A stretch of DNA of 64,000 nucleotides from Campylobacter gracilis (lineage in GTDB: Bacteria > Campylobacterota > Campylobacteria > Campylobacterales > Campylobacteraceae), in the NCBI RefSeq assembly GCF_001190745.1, contig NZ_CP012196.1:1488001-1552000 (forward strand), written 5' to 3'. The notes beneath the pieces were generated by a model, which searched no databases, was not told the DNA's origin, and worked only from the letters and a program-made list of their open reading frames with translations. Both the position numbers and the translations under genes were made by a program. Below, in pieces: positions 27,966 to 36,923 of the stretch. Positions within the stretch are counted from its first letter, which is position 1; each line of letters opens with the position of its first letter.

Positions 27966-27980
27966 TGAGAGAGAAATTTA

Positions 27981-28736
27981 ATGTTTGAAGAGCTAAAACC
28001 CCATCTAGCCGAGCTTCGCAAGCGCCTGGTTATCTGCGTGCTTTCCGTCATCGTCCTTTTTATCGCGTGCTTCGGCTTTTGGGAAAATATTTTAGGTTTT
28101 ATGACCCGTCCGCTGGTGCGCGTGCTTCCCAAAGGCAGCGAGATCATCTTTACCCAGCTTGGCGAGACCTTTTTTACTGCGATGAAGGTGTCGTTTTTTA
28201 CCTCGTTACTTCTAGCGATGCCAATAATTTTCTGGCAGGTGTGGCTTTTCGTAGCACCTGGGCTTTACGACAACGAGAAAAAATACGTCATCCCCTTCGT
28301 TAGCGGCGCGAGCATTATGTTCTTTTTAGGCGCGGCGTTTTGCTATTTTTTCGTAATCCCTGTCGCGTTTAATTTCTTGGTAAATTTTGGCGCTAAGCAA
28401 TTTACTGCGATGCCTACGATCGGCGAATATGTAGGCTTTTTCGCTAAGCTCGTCGTCGCATTCGGCATCAGCTTCGAGCTTCCGGTGGTGACCTTTTTTC
28501 TCGCCAAGATCGGGCTTGTGACAAACAAAAGCCTGAGCGATTTTTTCCGCTACGCAATCGTCATTATTTTCATCTTTGCAGCGGTCATGACGCCGCCGGA
28601 CGTGCTTAGTCAGTTTATGCTCGCAACTCCGCTAATTGCGCTTTATCTGCTTTCGATCTTTATCGCCAAAATGATAAATCCGTATAAGCCTGAGGATGAC
28701 GAAAGCGAAAATTCTACGGACGTAGCGCAGGCGTGA
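27981..28736 (+). CDS. tatC: Sec-independent translocase protein TatC
   Basis: This six-TM core receptor of the twin-arginine export pathway contains FEELKPHLAELRKRL at the N-terminus (conserved signal-peptide-binding region). The periplasmic cap motif GLYDNEKKYV and AVMTPPDVLSQ are also present. Length is 251 residues. The stop is one base before the queA ATG, so tatB-tatC-queA is one transcriptional unit. Confidence 0.97.
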   Translation: MFEELKPHLAELRKRLVICVLSVIVLFIACFGFWENILGFMTRPLVRVLPKGSEIIFTQLGETFFTAMKVSFFTSLLLAMPIIFWQVWLFVAPGLYDNEKKYVIPFVSGASIMFFLGAAFCYFFVIPVAFNFLVNFGAKQFTAMPTIGEYVGFFAKLVVAFGISFELPVVTFFLAKIGLVTNKSLSDFFRYAIVIIFIFAAVMTPPDVLSQFMLATPLIALYLLSIFIAKMINPYKPEDDESENSTDVAQA

Positions 28737-28737
28737 G

Positions 28738-29757
28738 ATGGCGGATCTAAATTTAGTTGGCAGCTACGATTACGAGCTTCCTAGCGAGCTCATCGCAAGC
28801 GCGCCCGTGATGCCCAAACAAAGCGCGCGACTGCTGATCTACGACCGCGCCAAGCAGCAGATCACCCACGCGCACTTCGGCGATCTGGCGGACGCCCTGC
28901 CGCCCTGCGATATTATTTTTAACGACACGCGAGTAATTAAGGCGCGCCTCTTCGGTCATAAAAACAGCGGCGGCAAGATCGAGCTTCTGCTAAACTCGCC
29001 GCTTGAGGGCAATAAATTTAGCGCCTATATTCGCGGCAGCGTCAAAGTAGGCAGCGAATTAAAATTTCAAAGCGGTCTTGAAGCGCGCGTTTGCGAGCTT
29101 ATGGAGGGCGGGCTTCGCATCGTGCAGTTTGAGTGCGGCGGTAAGGCTTTAAACACCCACGATGTTTTTGAAATTTGTGAACGTATCGGCCACGTGCCGC
29201 TGCCGCCGTATATCAAGCGCGCCGATACCAAGCAGGATGTGAGCTGGTATCAAAGCATCTTCGCGCGCGAGCAAGGCGCCGTCGCCGCACCCACCGCGAG
29301 CCTTCATTTTAACGATGCGATGCTAAACGACCTGCGCAAAAGACACGAAATTTATTTTATCACGCTACACGTAGGCGCGGGCACCTTCAAACCCGTGGAA
29401 GTAGCGGATCTGCGCGAGCACAAGATGCACGGCGAGCTCTATTCCATCCCGCCGCAGACCACGCAAATTTTAAAAAGCGAACGAAAAATTTTAGGCGTGG
29501 GTACGACCGTTACGAGAACGATCGAAAATTTTGCACGCAACGGACAGAGTAGCGGGATCTGCGAGCTGTTTTTACACCCGGGCAACCCGCCGATAAGACA
29601 GAATTTTTTGCTTACGAACTTTCACCTACCCAAATCCACGCTGATAATGCTTGTAGCGAGCTTCATCGGCCTTGAGCGCACGCTTGAGCTCTACCGCATC
29701 GCAGTGGAGAAAAGATACCGCTTCTACTCCTATGGCGATGGGATGCTTGTGCTATGA
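28738..29757 (+). CDS. queA: S-adenosylmethionine:tRNA ribosyltransferase-isomerase
   Basis: It makes epoxyqueuosine in tRNA by transferring the ribosyl part of SAM. Conserved stretches include SYDYELPSELIASAP, FNDTRVIKARL, GAVAAPTASLHF and LHVGAGTFKPV. The length is 339 residues. It overlaps the next gene by 4 nt and follows tatC by one base. Confidence 0.97.
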   Translation: MADLNLVGSYDYELPSELIASAPVMPKQSARLLIYDRAKQQITHAHFGDLADALPPCDIIFNDTRVIKARLFGHKNSGGKIELLLNSPLEGNKFSAYIRGSVKVGSELKFQSGLEARVCELMEGGLRIVQFECGGKALNTHDVFEICERIGHVPLPPYIKRADTKQDVSWYQSIFAREQGAVAAPTASLHFNDAMLNDLRKRHEIYFITLHVGAGTFKPVEVADLREHKMHGELYSIPPQTTQILKSERKILGVGTTVTRTIENFARNGQSSGICELFLHPGNPPIRQNFLLTNFHLPKSTLIMLVASFIGLERTLELYRIAVEKRYRFYSYGDGMLVL

Positions 29758-30791
29758 AAGCCGTGGTTTTAGGCGCGCTAGCAATATTGGCTGCGACGGC
29801 AGGCTTTGCGGCAAGAAAACTTTTTGCTAAAAAGCCCGCTGCAAGCGGTAAAATTTTCTCCGCTGTGCCTAAAGCCAAAGAAAGCGATTCCGTCGTGCTT
29901 AGACGCGAGGATATCGCGCAGATCGATATTTTAAAAATTTTAAAATTTCAAAGCGAAATTTTATTTGAGGAGTGCACAAAATACGACAGCACGCTCTATC
30001 TTAGCTTCCCACCGCAGCTACCGCGTATCTACGGCGGCGAGGTGCTAAATCTCACTAGCGCGGTCTTTGACGCGTGCGAGTTTTTCCTGCAAAATATCGC
30101 TGAGCCAATCCGCGTAAGCGTGGAATTTAGTAGCAAGGAACTTAGAGCGAATATGAGCTCTATCAAGCTCGACGTTCGCGTAGGCATCGATCGCGAGCTA
30201 AAGGATCCGCGCACCTATGCGCTTAAAAGTGCACTAGAAAGCGCTGCTAGCACGGATGATGAGTATCTTACTTCGGCGCAGACCCATTTGCGTGCACTCG
30301 GTTCGCATCCAAGTATTGGAGCCGACGGGCGCGGAACCTTTATCAAAATGGATGCCGTGCTTAGCTGCTTCGCGCAGCAGAGCTTTAGCGCCAAAAAATA
30401 CGACTACAACGTCATCATCACGCATAAAAACCGCGCGATCTTCGAGGAGCTGCGAGATTTTTTGAATGGGCTTGGTTGCGACGTGATGCCGAATTCCAAC
30501 TGGGAGAGCGCAAAGAGGCACCTAAACGACTTCATCTACGTAGCCGACGTCGTCATCCTTGACGCCGAGATCCTGCGCGCCAATATAAGCGAAATAAACT
30601 ACCTCAACGCGCTGGAAAAAGACGGGGTATTTTTCATATTTTTACTTAAAAACAAACACTCGCTCAAGGTGTTAGAGGGGCTAAATTTTAAATTTTTCAA
30701 GCTCGAGATGCCATATTTCTACGACGAGTTTTACGCCACGCTTGATCTCATCGAAAAGATCAAAAACGATGAGAACTTCTTGGGGCTGTAG
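29754..30791 (+). CDS. membrane-anchored protein resembling a degenerate histidine kinase plus receiver
   Basis: This 345-residue protein begins with a hydrophobic anchor (residues 2-22). Residues about 85-180 (PRIYGGEVLNLTSAVFDACE and onward) have the spacing of a worn HATPase domain. Residues about 220-340 look like a receiver fold: the acidic pair is replaced (NVIITHKN), VVILDAEIL keeps the Asp position, and FKLEMPY sits at the Lys-Pro position. If so, it is probably not an active kinase. The assignment is by eye only. It overlaps queA by 4 nt. Confidence 0.6.
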   Translation: MKAVVLGALAILAATAGFAARKLFAKKPAASGKIFSAVPKAKESDSVVLRREDIAQIDILKILKFQSEILFEECTKYDSTLYLSFPPQLPRIYGGEVLNLTSAVFDACEFFLQNIAEPIRVSVEFSSKELRANMSSIKLDVRVGIDRELKDPRTYALKSALESAASTDDEYLTSAQTHLRALGSHPSIGADGRGTFIKMDAVLSCFAQQSFSAKKYDYNVIITHKNRAIFEELRDFLNGLGCDVMPNSNWESAKRHLNDFIYVADVVILDAEILRANISEINYLNALEKDGVFFIFLLKNKHSLKVLEGLNFKFFKLEMPYFYDEFYATLDLIEKIKNDENFLGL

Positions 30792-30830
30792 AGAACGGGT
30801 AACGACAAATTTAAAACCGAAGAGATTGAA

Positions 30831-31283
30831 GTGCTATATTTTGACTTAGATTGGATCAAGGGCAATATAAAAGATAGCGAATATGCCTCAAGAGAGCAGC
30901 GATACGAGGCGTATTTAGCAGGGCTGCATAAAAATATGCATGCGCTAGAAAGAATTTTTGCGGGCATAAGCTTCAACGATGCGCTATTGCTACCCAAAAA
31001 GCAAATTAATGAAAAGTTGCATTTGAAATTTTACATCGGAGATTTGCAAAATGGATATTATGAACTAAAATGCGTTATGAGCTCGGATCAAAGATGCGGC
31101 GCGGCAGCAGGCGAAATAATAACGAGCGAGATATTTTACGAAAATGGCAATTACCGCTTCTCTTTCATCCTCGCTTGCTTGAAGGAATACGCCGTTAATT
31201 TTTCCAGGATAGATAGCCTTAAATTTAACGCGATTTCGCAGAAAAAATACCACTTTGAGCATAAGAAATTTAAACTTTTATAA
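30831..31283 (+). CDS. hypothetical protein
   Basis: The 150-residue soluble protein starts at GTG 30831 (MLYFDLDWIKGNIKDSEYAS); the open frame continues upstream to 30792 without a better start. It is rich in aromatic and charged residues and has no membrane segment. Base composition is more AT-rich than the housekeeping neighbours, suggesting an accessory gene. I recognise no family. Confidence 0.5.
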   Translation: MLYFDLDWIKGNIKDSEYASREQRYEAYLAGLHKNMHALERIFAGISFNDALLLPKKQINEKLHLKFYIGDLQNGYYELKCVMSSDQRCGAAAGEIITSEIFYENGNYRFSFILACLKEYAVNFSRIDSLKFNAISQKKYHFEHKKFKLL

Positions 31284-31612
31284 AAAACCGCGCGCCCAAT
31301 CGGTCGCGCATAAAATTTTCCCGTAAAGATCACGCCCTTAAATTTATCCCGCTTGCAAGCCGCAAACAGCGTAAATTTCGTCGTGTCTTGCAGCTAAATT
31401 TATTAAATTTACATAGTCCGCGCACAAGCAAGTTTATTTCGTCCGCTTACCTCAAAAACGCTCAAGCCCCATTTTTAAAATTTACGCCCCAATCGGACTT
31501 AAGAGATTTTTAAAAAACGGCACAATATGTTTTGAAACGCGCCCGATAAGAGATATAAAAAACCAGCAAATTTTAAAATTTAGCCAGGCAAACTTTGCTT
31601 GCGATTTAAATT
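31284..31612. other. 329-bp convergent intergenic region
   Basis: It lies between two convergent hypothetical genes. A GCGCG...CGCGC inverted repeat close to 31290-31310 could serve as terminator for the left gene. Nothing else is recognised. Confidence 0.4.
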
Positions 31613-32107
31613 TTATCTTCTGCCCTCTTTTTTAGCCTTAACCGCTTCATAAAGCTCATCGATCGAGGTTGCGGATGAGCCCGAATATTTCTGCGCCGCT
31701 TGCATAGTCTTTTTGCCCCATTTACCGTCGATTGCCACACCGTAGCTACCGAACATCAGACTTCGCTGGATATAATAGACTTTATCTTGCTGCGTCATAT
31801 TTTGTTGCTTCTGCACTTCGCGCTCAGCGTCTTTTGCCTGCTCACTTTTATAAACAGCATCAGCCGTAAAGTATGCTAGCACTAAAGCTCCAGTAATCGG
31901 AACGACAAGGGTAACGAATCTATTATTTACGTTAGAAGTCAAGCCTTCCAAAAATGCCTTTGCAACGCAAAACACTATAAAAGCAGGAATGGAAGCTATA
32001 ACGGCATTAAAACCACCCAAAATGGCTATGACGCCAAAAACGATAACCGCAGCTGCAAGCCCATCAAAAGCACCGCTACCAGCAAGGAAGCCTAGGAAAA
32101 AATTCAT
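31613..32107 (-). CDS. membrane protein with peptidoglycan-binding-like C-terminus
   Basis: The 164-residue protein has three hydrophobic segments (about residues 5-32, 34-55, 65-85). A short charged linker leads to a C-terminal region, YYIQRSLMFGSYGVAIDGKW plus GKKTMQAAQKY, with the pattern of the PG_binding_1 repeat (VQ..L...GY.....DG.FG..T..A...F). It may tether to or sense the cell wall; the role is unknown. Confidence 0.65.
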   Translation of the reverse strand: MNFFLGFLAGSGAFDGLAAAVIVFGVIAILGGFNAVIASIPAFIVFCVAKAFLEGLTSNVNNRFVTLVVPITGALVLAYFTADAVYKSEQAKDAEREVQKQQNMTQQDKVYYIQRSLMFGSYGVAIDGKWGKKTMQAAQKYSGSSATSIDELYEAVKAKKEGRR

Positions 32108-32205
32108 AATCTATCTTTTAAAATTTAAGTAATGTAATTCTCCAAATTTAAATTTAATCGGAGAATTACAAAATTTATCCCCGCCAATAGACGGCGGAAC
32201 ATAGG

Positions 32206-32502
32206 CTACTTAACGTGCTTCATGATCCTATGAAATTGCGGACTATGATCTCGCGCCATAAAAATAGACCCAATGATACCTAACACGCCGATACCCAAGA
32301 CGATATAAAATAGAGTACCGCTATCCTTGGTAAAAGCCCCTCCAAAGAACAGCCAAAGTATAGAAATAAGAAGCGTCTTTAACCAGGGTCTGCTATAAGA
32401 GATCTCCGCCTGGCACCCACCGCATACGATTGCTCCGTATTTGATGTCGTCTTTGCCACAAAATGGGCACATTAAATGATCCGGATGTTCATTCTCTGCC
32501 AT
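32206..32502 (-). CDS. small zinc-ribbon membrane protein
   Basis: The 98-residue protein has an N-terminal zinc ribbon (CPFCGKDDIKYGAIVCGGCQ) and two hydrophobic segments (about residues 44-60 and 64-83). AAAGGAG precedes the ATG. A (TA)8 run lies about 30 nt upstream, where its promoter should be. It has the same architecture as the 5047-5472 protein. The function is unknown. Confidence 0.7.
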   Translation of the reverse strand: MAENEHPDHLMCPFCGKDDIKYGAIVCGGCQAEISYSRPWLKTLLISILWLFFGGAFTKDSGTLFYIVLGIGVLGIIGSIFMARDHSPQFHRIMKHVK

Positions 32503-32533
32503 AATTTCTCCTTTGAAAAAATATAGGTGGAAT

Positions 32534-32549
32534 TATATATATATATATA
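32534..32549. repeat. (TA)8 dinucleotide repeat in a promoter region
   Basis: Eight uninterrupted TA units lie 32-47 nt upstream of the ATG of the minus-strand zinc-ribbon gene (start 32502), the place of its -10/-35 region. Such tracts can change length by slippage. Confidence 0.8.
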
Positions 32550-32620
32550 AGAGCGGGCTTAAATTTTAAAATTTAGAGTTTAAAATAGGGGGAATTTTAG
32601 CGGCTTTGCACCGCTAAAAT

Positions 32621-32881
32621 TTAAAGATTTTCGAATGGATTTACGACCACGCCTTTGCGATCGACGATGTAAGGTATAAGGGCTGCTTGGCGCGCGCGCT
32701 TGATAGCCTTTTCTACCATCTCTTGGTATTTTTTGCTGGTGCCGGTTAAGCGACGCGGCATGATCTTAAAGCGCTCGCTTAGGCAGTGCTTTAGCAGCGC
32801 CGTGTCCTTATAATCGATAAATTCGATCTTTGCCTCCGTAAATTTGCAATACTTCCTAGTATATTTTCTCTTATCTGCCAT
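32621..32881 (-). CDS. rpsR: 30S ribosomal protein S18
   Basis: The 86-residue basic protein has the S18 signature ([28 protein letters not shown]). It is last in the conserved rpsF-ssb-rpsR order, 13 nt after ssb. Confidence 0.98.
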   Translation of the reverse strand: MADKRKYTRKYCKFTEAKIEFIDYKDTALLKHCLSERFKIMPRRLTGTSKKYQEMVEKAIKRARQAALIPYIVDRKGVVVNPFENL

Positions 32882-32894
32882 GATTTTTCCTTAA

Positions 32895-33488
32895 TTAAAA
32901 TGGGATCGTGTCGTTGCCATCATCGTATTTATCGGCATCGACGTCGACTTCCGGAATCGTGCTTTCGTAACTCTGCTCTTTTTGTTTAGGCGCGTTGTAA
33001 TCGTTTTTTGCGCCTCTTGAATTTGAGTTTTGTCTGTTAGCATAGCTATTTCCGCCGCCGTAATTACCGTAGCTAGAATTTCCTCCGCCGTAGCCGCCGG
33101 AGCTTCCGCCATAATTGCCGCCCTCGTAATTGCCGCCTTGGTTATAGCCGCCGCTTCCACCTTGATTGCTTCCTAGCATCTCCATCGTATCTACGCTGAT
33201 GGAGTGCTTGCTTCGGTTCTGTCCGTTTTGATCCTGCCACTGATCTAGCTTTAAGCGGCCTTCAATCAAAATTTTACTGCCTTTTCGCAAGTATTGATTT
33301 GCGATCTCGGCCGTACGACCGAAAAAATCTATGTCTATAAAGCACGTTTCTTCGCGTTTCTCGCCGTTTGAGCTATTGTATCTGCGCGTAACGGCGATGC
33401 CGGTTTTGCCTACGGCGGTGCCCGTTTGCAGATATCTAAGCTCGATATCTCGGGTCAAATTACCTACCAAAACTACTTTATTAAACAT
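32895..33488 (-). CDS. ssb: single-stranded DNA-binding protein
   Basis: An OB-fold DNA-binding domain (residues about 1-108, starting FNKVVLVGNLTRDIELRY) is followed by a Gly/Tyr/Asn-rich disordered linker (about 112-155). The acidic tip DGNDTIPF recruits partner proteins such as RecO, HolC-type subunits or PriA. At 197 residues it is slightly long because of the linker. It sits between rpsF and rpsR, as is usual. Confidence 0.98.
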   Translation of the reverse strand: MFNKVVLVGNLTRDIELRYLQTGTAVGKTGIAVTRRYNSSNGEKREETCFIDIDFFGRTAEIANQYLRKGSKILIEGRLKLDQWQDQNGQNRSKHSISVDTMEMLGSNQGGSGGYNQGGNYEGGNYGGSSGGYGGGNSSYGNYGGGNSYANRQNSNSRGAKNDYNAPKQKEQSYESTIPEVDVDADKYDDGNDTIPF

Positions 33489-33498
33489 ATTTTATCCT

Positions 33499-33912
33499 TT
33501 ATTCGCCCTCTTTGGCTGCTTCTTCAGGCTCTTTTGGCTCTACCGGCGCTTTTGGCTCGCGCTCTTTTTTCGCAGGGCTTAGCTTGATGCCTTTGCTTAG
33601 TTTATCCCAAGCGGAAATTTCACGCTTAGTCTCATATTTGACGGTCAAAAATCTAATGATATCTTCGGTGATGCGCAGATTTCTAACAAGTTCAGAGATC
33701 AAGCTCGGCTCGGCCTTAAAATAGATTACGAAATAAACTCCGCGCTCATATTTGTCGATCTTATAGGCAAGCTTTCTAGCGCCCATTTCGATTACGGAAG
33801 CGATCTCTCCGCCGTTTTTGGTTATGATTTCTTTGACGAAATCGACTTTTGTTTTAACTTCATCGTCGGTAAGCGTGGGCTTAACGATGAATAAAACCTC
33901 GTAGTTTCTCAT
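33499..33912 (-). CDS. rpsF: 30S ribosomal protein S6
   Basis: The S6 core ([40 protein letters not shown]) is followed by a charged Lys/Glu/Pro/Ala tail from about residue 108. The total is 137 residues. It is the first gene of rpsF-ssb-rpsR, and GGAG precedes the ATG. Confidence 0.97.
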   Translation of the reverse strand: MRNYEVLFIVKPTLTDDEVKTKVDFVKEIITKNGGEIASVIEMGARKLAYKIDKYERGVYFVIYFKAEPSLISELVRNLRITEDIIRFLTVKYETKREISAWDKLSKGIKLSPAKKEREPKAPVEPKEPEEAAKEGE

Positions 33913-33996
33913 AAATTCTCCTTATGGATTTTAGCTCGCAAACAGCGTCTGCGGGCAAGGATTTTGCAAAAAATGCAAGGGGATATTACTAAAATT

Positions 33997-35001
33997 TCAC
34001 TTAATATTTGCTTTTTGCCCGAGCGAACTTAGCAGCATGCGCTGCAACCTCAAAAACGACGCGAGCAAAAGCTCATCCTTCGCCGCGTTCTTTTCGCTTT
34101 TGAGTTCAAATTCCAAATCGTTTAAGTGAGCGAAAATTTTATAAAACGTCCTCGTAGAAAAGCTAGTGGCGTAGCGCTGCATCTGTGCGGCCACGGAAGG
34201 GGGCGGCTGATAGCCTAAAACCGCCTTAAAATCAAATCTGCCGTTTATTTTTACGTAAGCATGAAGCCGAAAAATTCTATAAATCAGGCGGTAGAAATAA
34301 TTTATCAGCTCCATCTCGTTATATCCGCCGCCCAGAGCCATTTTGTAAAAATCTACGCGAAAATCGCAAAGGCTGAAAATTTTATCGAAAAGCTCGTCGT
34401 AGCTCACCTCGCTAAGGCCATAAACCATTAAATTTACGTTTTGCAGGTTAAGCTCGAGCCCCAAACTTGCAAATTTTTCTATCTCGCTCGCGCTTAGGCT
34501 CAGGCTTTCGTTGTGGATGGCGTAGATCCTGCTAAGCGCGGCGGTGTTTGCAAAAAGCCCGCACATCTCGCATTTTTGCGCAAGCAGCGCTATGGCCTCA
34601 TTCACGCCCGAGGGTTTGAAAAATCTCACTTCGTTTCGTTCAAATTCCTTGACAAAATCCGCGCTTACAGAAATTTCGCTATCGTTTAGCTCATAGATTA
34701 GATGGTTATTCGCGTCCGACTTACACAGCGCGATGAGCCTTCGTAGCTCCTCCTTTTTGATGAGCGAGGCGGTTTTGATGTGAAGCGTGTTGCTGCCGCC
34801 GAAAAGCGAGGGCTCCAAGAAGCTTCGCGCCTGCTCAAAATCATACTCCAAAAAATACAAACTCAAAAAATTTTCCGCGGCGTAAATTTGCTTCAGGCGC
34901 TGCGCGTAAAGCTCGTTTGAAAAATCGTCTCCACCGCGCAAAAGCACGAAATTCGGCACCCTGCCGCTTGCGATAAGCCCGTCAAATTCTTTCCTATACA
35001 T
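33997..35001 (-). CDS. holA: DNA polymerase III delta subunit
   Basis: The 334-residue clamp-loader wrench has an N-terminal LRGGDDFSNELYAQRLKQIY (the RGxDxFL-type start of delta) and a C-terminal all-helical collar. Similarity to E. coli HolA is weak, as is usual for epsilonproteobacteria; the position directly after rnr supports it. It overlaps the rnr stop by one base. Confidence 0.85.
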   Translation of the reverse strand: MYRKEFDGLIASGRVPNFVLLRGGDDFSNELYAQRLKQIYAAENFLSLYFLEYDFEQARSFLEPSLFGGSNTLHIKTASLIKKEELRRLIALCKSDANNHLIYELNDSEISVSADFVKEFERNEVRFFKPSGVNEAIALLAQKCEMCGLFANTAALSRIYAIHNESLSLSASEIEKFASLGLELNLQNVNLMVYGLSEVSYDELFDKIFSLCDFRVDFYKMALGGGYNEMELINYFYRLIYRIFRLHAYVKINGRFDFKAVLGYQPPPSVAAQMQRYATSFSTRTFYKIFAHLNDLEFELKSEKNAAKDELLLASFLRLQRMLLSSLGQKANIK

Positions 35002-36923
35002 CAGATCTTCTTTACCACCCTGCCTAAAATCACTCCGCTAGCGATGTTTGCATCCGTAAGCTCTACCAGCACGGGCGTTAAAATGTCGCCGGCGAAATTT
35101 GAAACGAAAATTTTAGCCCCCTTTAGCTTGTCGTCTAGCTTTGCGGTGACGGAATTTCCATTTTCGTCGATGTAGCAGCGGAATTTTTTGCCCAAATTTT
35201 CCGCGGCCCAGCGCGCAAATTTTCGGTCCATAAAATCAAACGCGACCTTGTCCGCCTCGCGCTCTAGCTCGTTTAGCCGCGCGCACGTCGCGTCGATGTT
35301 TAAAAGCAGGTAATTATAAAATTTCTCATCCCCCCTCATCTGCGCCTTTAGCAATCGGTGCAAAATGAGATCGGAATAGCGCCTGATCGGGCTTGTGAAG
35401 TGCGTGTAGTTATCAAATCCGAGCCCGAAATGCCCGCGCGATTCGGATCCGTACTCGGCGCGCTTTTGAGCCTTGATGATGAGCTTATCGACCTCCTCGC
35501 GGATCCCCATGGCATCGGCTTGCGCTTGGATTTCGCCGATCATTTTAGCAAGGTTGCTCTGATACGGCGCGTCGATGCCGAACAGCGCCAGATCGTCAAG
35601 CAGCGCGTAAATTTTTTTAAGCTCCGCCGAGCCGTGATTTCTAAAAACGCCCCGCTCGATGCGCGCCGCAGCGGCTTTGTTGGCTAGCAGCATACAATCC
35701 TCGATAAGTTTGTGCGACGGAGTGTCGGTCTCAAAGCGAGTGGAGCTTATTAGGCCGCGCTCATCAAGCGTGATGCGAAGCTCCTTGGTGCGGAAATCAA
35801 ATCCGCGTTTTAGCCTCGCGCGGCGCAGGCGCTCGCAAATTTCATTAAGCGGCAAGAGCCAGCTTAAAATTTCAGGCTCGCTCGCTTTGCGGGTGCGTAA
35901 AATTTCATCGACCTCGTCGTAATCGTAGCGGCGTTTTGATCTTATAATCGCTTCGAAAAGCTCCTGCTTTTGCGGGTTTAAATTTTCATCCAAAGCGATT
36001 TTAAAAACAAAGGCCAGTCTCGGAAGATTCGGCATCAGCGAGCAGATGTTTTCGCTAAGCTCGCGCGGCAGCATCGGCACGGATCTGTGCGGAAAATAGA
36101 TCGAAAAGCCGCGAAATTTCGCCTCCTTATCGATCGGCGAGTATTCGCTTACGTATTCGCTCACGTCGGCAATCGCGACGTAAAGCGTGCGCTCTTTTAC
36201 GTCAAAATAGATCGCGTCGTCGAAGTCCTTGGCGTCGATGGGATCGATGGTGCAAAAGGGCAGATGCTGCAAATCTACGCGCTGCGGATACAGCGCCTCG
36301 TCCACTTCGCTGCCGAAGCTCGCGGCTTGCTGCTTGCACGCTTCGTTAAATTCGTCGTTTTTATCGTAGATCGCTAAAGAAATTTTCTCATCGACGAAGG
36401 GATCGGCTAAGCTTCCGATCACCTCGGTAATCTCATTTGTTAGATTATCGATCTTTAAAAGGGTATTTGCGGGCAGCTGCTTTAGCGATTTTTGCGTGGC
36501 TTTGAGCGGATTTGCGAGACCGGTTTTGACGTTCACGCCTAAAATTTCGCGCCCGAAGCTTTTAGTATAAACCACGCTCGTTAAAAATGCGGGTTTAACG
36601 CACATCAGCACCTTTGCGTGCAGGCGGGGCTTTCTTGAGCTTAAAATTTTTGCTAGGATCAGATCGCCCAGATGCACGCCGCTTAGATATCTGTTTTCGA
36701 TGATGAGATCTGCCTTGAAGCGATCGTCGAAGCTTTGCAGATAGCCCGTGCCGTCGCGCGCGATGTCGAGCCTGCCGAAAACATAGCCGTCATTTAGATA
36801 GAGCTTGCCCTTGTGCGCGCTGATAGCGCCGATATTTAGGAGGTTGCGCACGAGCTCCTTTTGCTCGCCGCTAAGATCCTTTTCAAATACGCCCGAGTTA
36901 AAGGCGCGCAGGAACTCTTTCAT
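35001..36923 (-). CDS. rnr: ribonuclease R / VacB-type exoribonuclease
   Basis: This is a 3'-5' hydrolytic exoribonuclease. The RNB catalytic core is at about residues 210-540 with the metal-binding CTIDPIDAKDFDDAIYFD motif, and HFTSPIRRYSDLILHRLL is near its end. N-terminal cold-shock-like OB segments and a short C-terminal S1-like part are present. At 640 residues it is shorter than E. coli RNase R but typical for Campylobacter. It overlaps the upstream HDOD-like gene by 4 nt. Confidence 0.95.
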   Translation of the reverse strand: MKEFLRAFNSGVFEKDLSGEQKELVRNLLNIGAISAHKGKLYLNDGYVFGRLDIARDGTGYLQSFDDRFKADLIIENRYLSGVHLGDLILAKILSSRKPRLHAKVLMCVKPAFLTSVVYTKSFGREILGVNVKTGLANPLKATQKSLKQLPANTLLKIDNLTNEITEVIGSLADPFVDEKISLAIYDKNDEFNEACKQQAASFGSEVDEALYPQRVDLQHLPFCTIDPIDAKDFDDAIYFDVKERTLYVAIADVSEYVSEYSPIDKEAKFRGFSIYFPHRSVPMLPRELSENICSLMPNLPRLAFVFKIALDENLNPQKQELFEAIIRSKRRYDYDEVDEILRTRKASEPEILSWLLPLNEICERLRRARLKRGFDFRTKELRITLDERGLISSTRFETDTPSHKLIEDCMLLANKAAAARIERGVFRNHGSAELKKIYALLDDLALFGIDAPYQSNLAKMIGEIQAQADAMGIREEVDKLIIKAQKRAEYGSESRGHFGLGFDNYTHFTSPIRRYSDLILHRLLKAQMRGDEKFYNYLLLNIDATCARLNELEREADKVAFDFMDRKFARWAAENLGKKFRCYIDENGNSVTAKLDDKLKGAKIFVSNFAGDILTPVLVELTDANIASGVILGRVVKKI

